Source of the DNA: JBEBVQ01 sp037190845
GTDB lineage: Bacteria; Bacteroidota; Bacteroidia; Chitinophagales; Chitinophagaceae
NCBI GenBank assembly: GCA_037190845.1
Contig: JBBCJI010000034.1
Location: forward strand, 1-42,915
Direction: 5' to 3'
Length of the DNA: 42,915 nucleotides
The translations under genes and the position numbers were made by a program. The notes beneath the pieces were generated by a model, which was given only the letters and a program-made list of their open reading frames with translations, did not search any database and was not told the origin of the DNA. Below, piece after piece: positions 26,129 through 33,651 of this stretch. Within the stretch, counting starts at the first letter, position 1, and each line of letters starts with the position of its first letter.

Positions 26129-27613
26129 TTATTCCGGCATCTTTGTCAATCTTTCGGTATGCAGCAACCTGCCCTGTACATCCCTCACCTGCAAGATATA
26201 CAACCCTGCAGGAAGCCCGCTCAGTTCAACCCGGTCTTTCGCCTCTCTCTGCTGCAGCAGCTTTCCGTCCATGCTGCGGACAATCGCCTGTACGGGAGTG
26301 CCGGCAGTGATATAGACCCAATCGCGGGCAGGGTTGGGATAAACGGTCACCTTTGGTGCAGTTCCGGCCATATCGTGTACCTGTACATTGGTGATGGCAT
26401 AGGGAGCAGAGATACCGGCACAGCCGCCCCCGTCCGTTACTTCTACGGTGTAAGTACCATTTGCTACAGCCACGTGTACAGCGTTGGTGGCACCGGACAG
26501 CAACGTGTCATTACGATACCATTGGTATGTACTGTAAGGCAAAGTCGTGCTTAGCGTATCACCGTTTACAGAGATGGTTACGGCAAGCGAAGCTATAGAT
26601 ACGTTCAGCGTCTGCACTTGGCCGGTATCGCAGGTGCCATTGGCGCGTACGGAGATCATGCCGCCACTGGTTCCGGCTGTCAGAGTGATGGTATCGGTGC
26701 TACTGCCACCAATCCATCCGGCAGGAATATCCCAGGTATAGGAAAGCGCCCCATCTACGGTGGTGACATACCAGGTGGCAGCGACGCCGGCACAAACGGA
26801 GTCTTCACCTATGATCGCAGCAGGCTGGCGGGGTGTAGTGCAATCTTTCATACAACGGACCGCATTCCCGTTGCCTGCCATGGACATATCATTCGCCATG
26901 ACCTGTGACGCCAATATTTGTACTGCGAGCGGATAATCGAAATCAACATCTACCGACGACGTCCAGTAGTTTCCAAATCTTTCCCCATCTATGTCGCGGT
27001 AACGCATTGTCGCCGTATCAAATATTCGTAGCCCGGTCGCCGGCAGTTTCAGATTCGAGGCAAAAGCAGAGGCTGTATTTGTAATGTTTTCGAGTGTCAG
27101 TAATCCTTCCCATTCCTGAGTGCTTGCTACGCGCCAGTGTTTTCCCAGCGCTGCACAGGGATCTGTGCCGTTTGTGGCGGAAGGTAGAGCCGCTGTCCAG
27201 GTAGAAGCAGAGGTTACTGCACCCCACCACCAATCGTTCATTCCGTCCCAGTAATAAAACTTGTCTGATCCGGTGGCGATACCTGAAGGATTATTAGGAC
27301 TCAATATGGATGCGCGGTCCGTATCGCTGGTCGGTATCTGGTGTCCGTCATCCCATCGGCCCCATTGAAAGTAATGTCCGAAAGCGTTGGTATCGTCGCT
27401 GGCAGTTGCCACCCGTGTTGCACCCAGATTCTGCTGCAGCCAGATAGTATTGTCTGCCGTGCGTACCGTGGTATAGGTAACCTGGTTGCCCCGATAGGTG
27501 AATGTTACCGTTCCCGTATCCCCTGTTGTTTGTCCGGGGTCTACCTGGATCTGGGCTTGTACGGTCATCCCCAGGTTGCATACCAACAGAGTAAGTAAAT
27601 GTCTGATTCTCAT
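26129..27613 (-). CDS. FISUMP domain protein with Ig-like and T9SS type A domains, paralog 2
   Basis: The 494-residue protein has a signal peptide (MRIRHLLTLLVCNLGMTVQAQ) but lacks the N-terminal domain of the other three paralogs. Residues 35-255 are the Fib_succ_major domain (WLQQNLGATRV, GHYFQWGRWDDGHQI, DPCAALGKHWRVASTQEW, AVRCMKDC). Residues 260-415 look Ig-like or PKD-like (SYTWDIPAGWIG, STYQWYRNDTLLSGATN), and the C-terminus is a T9SS type A sorting domain (VYPNPARDWVYI ... GLYILQVRDVQGRLLH). The last 150 residues resemble those of the propeller protein at 22501. A leader shared with the gene at 31050 precedes the start. Confidence 0.88.
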   Translation of the reverse strand: MRIRHLLTLLVCNLGMTVQAQIQVDPGQTTGDTGTVTFTYRGNQVTYTTVRTADNTIWLQQNLGATRVATASDDTNAFGHYFQWGRWDDGHQIPTSDTDRASILSPNNPSGIATGSDKFYYWDGMNDWWWGAVTSASTWTAALPSATNGTDPCAALGKHWRVASTQEWEGLLTLENITNTASAFASNLKLPATGLRIFDTATMRYRDIDGERFGNYWTSSVDVDFDYPLAVQILASQVMANDMSMAGNGNAVRCMKDCTTPRQPAAIIGEDSVCAGVAATWYVTTVDGALSYTWDIPAGWIGGSSTDTITLTAGTSGGMISVRANGTCDTGQVQTLNVSIASLAVTISVNGDTLSTTLPYSTYQWYRNDTLLSGATNAVHVAVANGTYTVEVTDGGGCAGISAPYAITNVQVHDMAGTAPKVTVYPNPARDWVYITAGTPVQAIVRSMDGKLLQQREAKDRVELSGLPAGLYILQVRDVQGRLLHTERLTKMPE

Positions 27614-27623
27614 TATTCGTTTG

Positions 27624-27670
27624 TTTTTTGATGTAATGCCTACTCTTTGGAGGATTTTCAGCGTGCTCCT
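27624..27670 (-). promoter_or_regulatory. Shared 47-bp leader, copy 1
   Basis: This segment, directly upstream of the paralog 2 start, matches the segment 31058-31105 with four substitutions and one indel. Read on the minus strand it carries GAGCA and GAGTA, 23 bp apart. The conservation before two different coding sequences suggests a promoter or regulatory leader. Confidence 0.55.
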
Positions 27671-27742
27671 GTATGTATCGGCGATTATAGGCTGTGCTTG
27701 GAGGTATTTTTTGGAGTTACAATCCTGGTTTGTGCAGACAGG

Positions 27743-28816
27743 TCATTTCACACACCGGCAGGAGTATCCCCTTGCGCGGTCTGCATGCTGGATCGTTGTG
27801 CTGTTGGCGCTGCCGAGCAGGAACAGGTAGTCTGTATGTCCTGGGGTACTGCTGATACTACGGCTCCAGTAGCTGCCGTTGGTACCCGTAAAATAAATAC
27901 TGCCATCTGTATATTCACGATAGCCGGCCACCGGCAATTTCAGATTGGACAAAAAGGCATCATTTACGGTATTAATACCCTCTGCCGCAACAAGAGAACT
28001 CCATTCAGCAATATCAGGGATATGCCATCCCGGTCCGAGCGCGGCACAGGGATCCAGACCGTTTGTGGCGTCAATGGCTGCATCACTCCAGGTATCCGAA
28101 GAAGCGCCTCCCCACCACCAGGCATCGCCGGTAGCCGGGCCGGTATAGAAATAAGGTGAGCCGCCGCTCAGCCCCGAAGGGTTATTGGCGGTAAGGGTGG
28201 ATGCCTGAAGCGTGTCGCTGTTACGCAACTGGTGTCCGTCGTCCCACCGCCCCCACTGGAAGAAATGGCCATAGGCAGCAGTATCATTACCGGCTGTCGC
28301 CACACGGCTTGCACCGAGGTTTTGCTGCAGCCATACATTACCGTCTGCGGCACGGACAGTGGTGTAGGTGACTGTCTGACCGCGATAGGTAAATGTGACG
28401 CACCCCAGGGAACTGGCAGCCTGTTCCGGATCGCTGGTGCTGTTGGGATCACTGCAGCTGCCTTTGCCGGTACCCTTTTGCATGGGAATCCAGGTATTAT
28501 TGCGCCAGGTATAGGCCCCGCGGCCGGTGAAGCCATTCGTAGTACGGTGCCCGGTATTATATACCAGTATACCATCCGTAATGCTGCCGGCAATACCCCA
28601 TACCGTGTTATCGCGAAATACAGTGGCATTGCTGAAATCCACATAAGGGAGTTTCAGGGTTTTCCACGTGCCTGCCACCGCAGCCGTGTCATTTCCCAGC
28701 TCCAGCACGGCGGCGCTGTTGACGGAAGCAGAGGTACTGTGTCCGATGCGGACTTGTGCTGACATATGTAATGCCGGTACCAGCAATACAGCGGAAAAAA
28801 GAATTGATTTTATCAT
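27743..28816 (-). CDS. FISUMP domain secreted protein, paralog 3
   Basis: The 357-residue protein starts at the ATG at 28816 (MIKSILFSAVLLVPALHMSAQ); in-frame codons before it would run into paralog 4. It has the shared N-terminal domain (AVLELGNDTAA, WKTLKLPYVDFSNAT, NTVWGIAGS) and a Fib_succ_major domain (NVWLQQNLGASRV, GHFFQWGRWDDGHQL, DPCAALGPGWHIPDIAEW, YWSRSISS, SCRCVK). No sorting domain is seen. It begins 29 bp after the paralog 4 stop, so the two are likely co-transcribed. Confidence 0.85.
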   Translation of the reverse strand: MIKSILFSAVLLVPALHMSAQVRIGHSTSASVNSAAVLELGNDTAAVAGTWKTLKLPYVDFSNATVFRDNTVWGIAGSITDGILVYNTGHRTTNGFTGRGAYTWRNNTWIPMQKGTGKGSCSDPNSTSDPEQAASSLGCVTFTYRGQTVTYTTVRAADGNVWLQQNLGASRVATAGNDTAAYGHFFQWGRWDDGHQLRNSDTLQASTLTANNPSGLSGGSPYFYTGPATGDAWWWGGASSDTWSDAAIDATNGLDPCAALGPGWHIPDIAEWSSLVAAEGINTVNDAFLSNLKLPVAGYREYTDGSIYFTGTNGSYWSRSISSTPGHTDYLFLLGSANSTTIQHADRARGYSCRCVK

Positions 28817-28845
28817 CAGATATTTTTTTATGGTAAAAAACAGGA

Positions 28846-29910
28846 TCAGTCTTTGATACAACGGCAACTCATTCCCTGCCCGCGATACATATTATAGGTC
28901 GGGTCGGCATTACTTGACATCAGTATCAGGTAATAGATATAAGAATCGGATTGCGGCGTCTTGCTCCAATAGCCGGCAACTGTTCCCATACTGCTCATAT
29001 TGCCGGTGTTTCGCGCACGCTGGCCGGGAGCGGTCAACTTTAGCGTAGAGGCGTATGCAGTACTTGTATTAGTGATATTTTCTGCTGATACCACAGCCGA
29101 CCATTCCGCCTGTGTCGGCAGACGCCAGCCTGCACCAAGCGCGGTACAGGGGTCAATACCGTTATTGGCAGTAGGCGGATTGGCACTGACAGAATCATTG
29201 GTAGTACCGGTCTGCCACCAATTATCGGCAATGGTGCTCGTGCCGCGATAAAAAGTATCTGTGCCGGGCGGCAGGCCGGTAGGATTATTTACCGGCAGCG
29301 TGCTGGTCAATGCCGACGGGCTGGTTCTCAACTGATGTCCGTCATCCCCACGTCCCCACTGGAAATAGTGCCCGTAACCCATACTGTCGTTGAGCGCGAT
29401 AGCCACCCGCAATGATCCAAGATTTTGCTTCAGCCAGATCCTGCCATCGGCGGCACGAACCGTTTTATGAATAACGGGGCCGTTGCGATAGGTAAAGACG
29501 ACACAACCTTCGTCGCCGGTATTCGGTCCGGGATCGCTACAGACGCCCGGGGCATTGCTTATGACGGTTTCTTTTAGCGGTACCCATGCGCCTTCACTCC
29601 AGACGTACACGCCGGGGCCTTCAAAGCCGTCCGTGATACGATTACCTGTATTAAAAACAAGCGCACCTGCCGTATGTGTGCCGGCAATACCCCAGGTAGC
29701 GCTGTCGGTAAAAGCAGCATCGGTAAAATCCACATACGGGAGCAGCAGGCTTTTCCATGTGTTCACTGTAGCTGCAGGATCATTGTTTAGCTCCAGCAAC
29801 GCAGCAGCATTGTATACAGGTGACAAAGCATCATGCCCGATCTTCACCTGTGCGGACACCGTCAAAGACAGGATCAGTACAAAAACGGATAAAACGGATA
29901 TTTTTTTCAT
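28846..29910 (-). CDS. FISUMP domain secreted protein, paralog 4
   Basis: The 354-residue protein has a signal peptide (KKISVLSVFVLILSLTVSAQ), the shared N-terminal domain and a Fib_succ_major domain ending SCRCIKD. It is the closest relative of paralog 1: their N-terminal domains agree over long stretches (WKSLLLPYVDFT, DSATWGIAG, TAGALV, WVPLKE). It lies 30 bp after the T9SS gene at 29941 and 29 bp before paralog 3, so these three genes probably form one operon. Confidence 0.85.
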   Translation of the reverse strand: MKKISVLSVFVLILSLTVSAQVKIGHDALSPVYNAAALLELNNDPAATVNTWKSLLLPYVDFTDAAFTDSATWGIAGTHTAGALVFNTGNRITDGFEGPGVYVWSEGAWVPLKETVISNAPGVCSDPGPNTGDEGCVVFTYRNGPVIHKTVRAADGRIWLKQNLGSLRVAIALNDSMGYGHYFQWGRGDDGHQLRTSPSALTSTLPVNNPTGLPPGTDTFYRGTSTIADNWWQTGTTNDSVSANPPTANNGIDPCTALGAGWRLPTQAEWSAVVSAENITNTSTAYASTLKLTAPGQRARNTGNMSSMGTVAGYWSKTPQSDSYIYYLILMSSNADPTYNMYRGQGMSCRCIKD

Positions 29911-29940
29911 TGTGTTTACTGATTTGTTTGTTATGGAATG

Positions 29941-31050
29941 TTATTGCCGGTACAGTTTTATGTTACGGTCTATCTCCCCTGAAGTGACCTGCAGCAAGTA
30001 AATACCCGGGGCGATCCCGGCAACGGGCAATGGTATATAATTGACACCACTCTCTACCCCGGATACCCCCTGATACAACACCTTCCCGCTGATGTCAGTG
30101 AGCTTATAAGACAAAGACCCTGCATCGCCGGTAATGACACGGATACGTGTATCATTTGTAAACGGATTGGGGAATACGGAGATATCCGTAGCAGTGCGTG
30201 CAAGCATGGGTACGGATACCAGCTCTTCCGAAAACTTGGTAAAAAAAGCAGTAGTCCCTGCGCCTGCGGGTACGGCAAAGCTACCGCTGTGCGTAAAGCT
30301 GCCGTTGGTACCGGCGGAAGGCACACCTGTGCTCCACTGTCCGGATGCGGTTTGTTGCGTCGCCCATGCGGCAGCACGGTCGAATACAACCGATTCTGCA
30401 GTTGCATGATGTGTAAACGCTATATCCGCATCTCCGGCAACATCTGATGTGATCTGCCAGATGCGGTCTATGCTGATGGCAGTTCCGGGAATGACCGCCG
30501 GCGAAAACGATTCATTTTTCACCTGTACGCTCAGGGTACGCATTCCTGCCTTGTTGGTGATCAGGACAGGCGTAAAATCCGCCCCTGCACTTTGCCCGAC
30601 GGGGAAGAGAAAAGAGTTTCCTCCGGCAATACCTTCTGTCATGACAACACCGGTGTTATCCGTAACAAGGTATTTATCTGTGTCTGCACCGGAGGATACG
30701 GCGCCGGGACTGAATAGGAGATCGGACGCACCCAACCGTACAGTCCCGTTAAGGAACACCAGTGAATCCCCGATACGAACCCCGCTCTCCAGCACTACGC
30801 CCCCGTTGTTATTGATCATGAGGTGCGGCACCTCATGAGTGTTCATATTCAGGGTCTGGGGTGTATTGCCCGAAAGCGCCAGCCGGCCGTTGCCGTGAAT
30901 GTCCGCATTGCTGTGCAGGTCTGTACCCACGCCGACCGTCGTACCGGAGGCCAGGGAAAAATTACCGGCCACATGCATCTGCGCGACGGACGTCTGGACA
31001 GCAAGCAGGCAAACCGCTATCCGGGACATACTATAAACTTGTCTTTTCAT
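29941..31050 (-). CDS. T9SS type A sorting domain protein
   Basis: The 369-residue protein starts at the ATG at 31050 (MKRQVYSMSRIAVCLLAV); a TTG one codon earlier is less likely. A signal peptide ends near TSVAQ. The middle part is a beta-rich region (LHSNADIHGNGRLALSGN, GVVLESGVRIGDSLVFLNG) resembling the repetitive beta-helix-like head of many Bacteroidota surface proteins. The C-terminal 80 residues are a T9SS type A domain (VFPNPFTNDTRIRV ... PGIYLLQVTSGEIDRNIKLY). Function unknown. It heads the group with paralogs 4 and 3 and has the shared leader. Confidence 0.87.
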   Translation of the reverse strand: MKRQVYSMSRIAVCLLAVQTSVAQMHVAGNFSLASGTTVGVGTDLHSNADIHGNGRLALSGNTPQTLNMNTHEVPHLMINNNGGVVLESGVRIGDSLVFLNGTVRLGASDLLFSPGAVSSGADTDKYLVTDNTGVVMTEGIAGGNSFLFPVGQSAGADFTPVLITNKAGMRTLSVQVKNESFSPAVIPGTAISIDRIWQITSDVAGDADIAFTHHATAESVVFDRAAAWATQQTASGQWSTGVPSAGTNGSFTHSGSFAVPAGAGTTAFFTKFSEELVSVPMLARTATDISVFPNPFTNDTRIRVITGDAGSLSYKLTDISGKVLYQGVSGVESGVNYIPLPVAGIAPGIYLLQVTSGEIDRNIKLYRQ

Positions 31051-31057
31051 CAACCAG

Positions 31058-31105
31058 TTTTTTGATGTAAATGCCTACTCTTTTCAGGATTTTCAGCTTA
31101 CTCCT
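31058..31105 (-). promoter_or_regulatory. Shared leader, copy 2
   Basis: This segment ends 7 bp before the start codon at 31050 and matches 27624-27670. On the minus strand it carries two GAGTA pentamers 23 bp apart, the same five bases as in the TGAGTA half-sites at 33489-33494. This suggests, but does not show, control by RR2. Confidence 0.55.
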
Positions 31106-31135
31106 ATATTTTTATCATAATTGCCGTGCAGCATA

Positions 31136-33415
31136 TTATCTGATCAGTGTCACATCTCCTTTATGCCGGTGCCTTTGCCCGCGTGTTCCCGCTTCAAATT
31201 CCAGGACGTACATATAAGTACCTACTTCAGCCGGTAAGCCTCTGTACATGCCGTCCCAGCCGTCTGAATGAGCTGCCCCCGGCGGGGTCTGGTATACCAG
31301 ATGTCCCCAGCGGTTATATACCTGAAGCTGATACCCGCTTACAGGGCAACCCGGCTGTATCACCGGCCGGAAGGTATCATTGCGCCCGTCGCCGTTCGGA
31401 GAGAACGCCGAAGGAGCCGTAAAGACGCAATCGCAAAATTCAAGCGATACACGGATGGTATCTGCACCAGTGCAGCCATAATCCGACACCACGACCCAAT
31501 AGGCACCGGAGTCGCTTACACGGCGTACAGGATCATCCGTGCTGTTGTCCCATAATACCATAGCACCGGGAGGCACATTGGCTTCCAGGTTAAGCTGTAT
31601 CTGTGTTTCCATGCAGATAATGGTATCCTGGCCCAGATCCTGCTGCAGGGAGATGAAACGGATGTCTGCGGTATCGGATGAAGCGCAGTATTCCTCGCTC
31701 ACCGTAACCCAGTACCTTCCGGATGTGGTAACGGCCAGTGTCCCGGCTGTGCTGCCGTCCTGCCACAGCACTACTGAACGCGGGGGAACATGGGCGTGGA
31801 GCTCCCAGGCCGCTCCACGGTCGCAGAAAGCGGTGTCAGGGCCGATATCCTGCGACAAATCGGTAAAACGAAGCCGTATGGTATCCGCCGACCTGCAGCC
31901 GGCCAGCTCTGCCACAACCCAATATTCCCCTTCGTCAGTTGCCGTATAAAAACTATCGACGCTCCCGTCCTGCCATGTATAAGCGGCTCCCGGTAGGGGT
32001 ACGGAAAATGTTACCGGATACGGCGCGGCACAGATAAGCGTATCATTACCCAGAGAAAAAGTGATATCTGCACCGCCAATCACAAAGCTGTCTATCCGGG
32101 GCCGGCAGTCATCCTTTGAAATCACATAGTAAACACCCCGCTCTGTTATTGTTCTTATACGTCCCGTATCACCATTTTCCCATTCATACGCAGAGAAGCC
32201 GGGCAATGCAGTAAGTGTCACTGGCGGCATGGCCTCACAAATCATGGTATCCAACGTTTTTACAAACAGGGTGTCCGGCGGATAAGGATAGACGACATCA
32301 TTGGGTAAGTTATAACTCGTGTATGTGGTCAGCGCTACCGCGCTCAATTGGTAATTACACGCATTCCCCGGCAGATTGGGCCGGTTGATCCTGTCCAGAA
32401 AACCTAACCCCGAAGAAGTGACGTAAATGGAATCGCGGTACAGCCTGAAGGAGGTGCCTTCATTGCGAGCGCTCCGTATATAGGTACGGGAATTTGTTAT
32501 AGTTGCGGAATCATATACGCTAACATTATACTGATAAACACTTGCGACAAATGACTCATAACCACAACCATACAGTTTAGAGTTGTCGGGCGAAAAGCAA
32601 ATATCATATACCGACTGCCGCTCTATCTTCATAGGAGCGGACGCCTGCCCGGTACCCGGATTGAACCGGTACAAGATAATACCGTTGGCACCGCTTACGA
32701 GACTCTTGGAACAACTGACGGCGAGCATCATCCTGTCCGGAGAAACCTTCATACTGCCCTGGCGGTTTCCCCACCTGCCGGGGAGGTATCCTGTTGCGGA
32801 AACAACAGGATTGGGATCCAGTCCGCTGCGGGTAATGCGATACGCCCGTAACTCCGATCTGTCAAAAGCATGTACCAGCAGCCAGACATCACAGTTTTCC
32901 CCGGGCACCGCGATCATGCTTTCGCTCAGGAGGCCTATATCCAGCAGGATATTTTTCCGGCCGGGCACAATATCTCCCAATCCGCCGTTCAGACTCATGT
33001 CCACCATAGAATAATGCAGGGAATCACCTTCCGGCCCCAGGGTAAACAGATAATACCTTCCGGGCGTATCTGCGACAGGCACGGCGCATACGCCCTGGGT
33101 GGTGGAGATATTCCCTTTCAGCCCATTGCTGCCGGGCATTGGCGTATGGTTCCTGTCCCAGCACATTCTGCTGTTTGAATAAAAAAGCAGGTCTCCCGTC
33201 ACCGGAGATGATACAGCGGCACATCCCTCCAGACCGGAGAAAGCAGTATTCATGGATACCGGTCTCCCTGTGCTGAAGCTCACGCCGGTTCCGCTGCCGA
33301 AAACCCATATCCCGTTAACCCGCAGAAACTGCGGTAACTGGTTATAGTATTGAGCCGAAAGCCGGATACAGAAAAATAATATAAAAACAGATAAGGCAGT
33401 AGTTGTTTTTATCAT
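31136..33415 (-). CDS. T9SS type B (CHU_C) secreted protein with propeller-like and Ig-like domains
   Basis: The 759-residue protein starts at the ATG at 33415 (MIKTTTALSVFILFFCIRLSAQ), a signal peptide. Residues 30-380 look like a WD40/PD40-type beta-propeller (GDLLFYSNSRMCWDRNH, GSMKVSPDRMMLAVSCS, YDICFSPDNSKLYGCGYE). Four Ig-like or PKD-like units follow, each with a Cys and a W(E/Q/D)(N/D)GS-type motif (AYEWENGDTGR, AYTWQDGSVDS, VVLWQDGSTAG, MVLWDNSTDD). The C-terminus is the CHU_C gliding-associated type B sorting domain (TAPSAFSPNGDGRNDTF ... YNRWGHLVYQ). It is divergent from HK2 and could start the minus-strand secreted-protein block. Confidence 0.9.
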   Translation of the reverse strand: MIKTTTALSVFILFFCIRLSAQYYNQLPQFLRVNGIWVFGSGTGVSFSTGRPVSMNTAFSGLEGCAAVSSPVTGDLLFYSNSRMCWDRNHTPMPGSNGLKGNISTTQGVCAVPVADTPGRYYLFTLGPEGDSLHYSMVDMSLNGGLGDIVPGRKNILLDIGLLSESMIAVPGENCDVWLLVHAFDRSELRAYRITRSGLDPNPVVSATGYLPGRWGNRQGSMKVSPDRMMLAVSCSKSLVSGANGIILYRFNPGTGQASAPMKIERQSVYDICFSPDNSKLYGCGYESFVASVYQYNVSVYDSATITNSRTYIRSARNEGTSFRLYRDSIYVTSSGLGFLDRINRPNLPGNACNYQLSAVALTTYTSYNLPNDVVYPYPPDTLFVKTLDTMICEAMPPVTLTALPGFSAYEWENGDTGRIRTITERGVYYVISKDDCRPRIDSFVIGGADITFSLGNDTLICAAPYPVTFSVPLPGAAYTWQDGSVDSFYTATDEGEYWVVAELAGCRSADTIRLRFTDLSQDIGPDTAFCDRGAAWELHAHVPPRSVVLWQDGSTAGTLAVTTSGRYWVTVSEEYCASSDTADIRFISLQQDLGQDTIICMETQIQLNLEANVPPGAMVLWDNSTDDPVRRVSDSGAYWVVVSDYGCTGADTIRVSLEFCDCVFTAPSAFSPNGDGRNDTFRPVIQPGCPVSGYQLQVYNRWGHLVYQTPPGAAHSDGWDGMYRGLPAEVGTYMYVLEFEAGTRGQRHRHKGDVTLIR

Positions 33416-33436
33416 GATGATTGATTGCCATTGCAA

Positions 33437-33444
33437 CAAAATTA
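33437..33444 (-). promoter_or_regulatory. -7 promoter box of the type B secreted-protein gene
   Basis: On the minus strand this reads TAATTTTG, an exact TAnnTTTG fit, 21 bp before the start codon at 33415. A -33 box is not evident. The putative RR2 operator lies 32 bp further upstream. Confidence 0.55.
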
Positions 33445-33476
33445 TTCTACGGCGTCATCCCCGTGCTGCGTTTAAG

Positions 33477-33504
33477 TACTCAAAAACCTGAGTAGAAATA
33501 CTCA
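33477..33504. promoter_or_regulatory. Putative RR2 operator with TACTCA half-sites
   Basis: TACTCA (33477-33482), 6 bp, TGAGTA (33489-33494), 4 bp, TACTCA (33499-33504) give two overlapping perfect inverted repeats. The element is between divergent genes for the type B secreted protein and HK2. TACTCA agrees with the TAC-start heptamer bound by NarL-family regulators. RR2 binding is inferred. Confidence 0.55.
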
Positions 33505-33566
33505 ATAATTTTTCGCTCCATAATTCTTCTTTCGTTTTTATATTACCTTAAACCCGTTGTTGCATA

Positions 33567-33609
33567 CCTGCCCGCATCAATGTCCGGGATCAGAGACATT
33601 GCGTGCAGG
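33567..33609 (+). other. Imperfect inverted repeat upstream of HK2
   Basis: CCTGC at 33567 and GCAGG ending at 33609 close an inverted repeat that also pairs AATGTC with GACATT, with small bulges. It would form a hairpin in the HK2 leader if transcription starts further upstream. The role is unknown. Confidence 0.4.
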
Positions 33610-33651
33610 TCTGTCTACGCATATTGTTAATTTGCAGTACTATTACTGATC

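Noticed and set aside
27647..28762. Plus-strand open frames over the FISUMP genes
   Set aside because: They are shadows of the minus-strand paralogs, which have signal peptides and a named domain.
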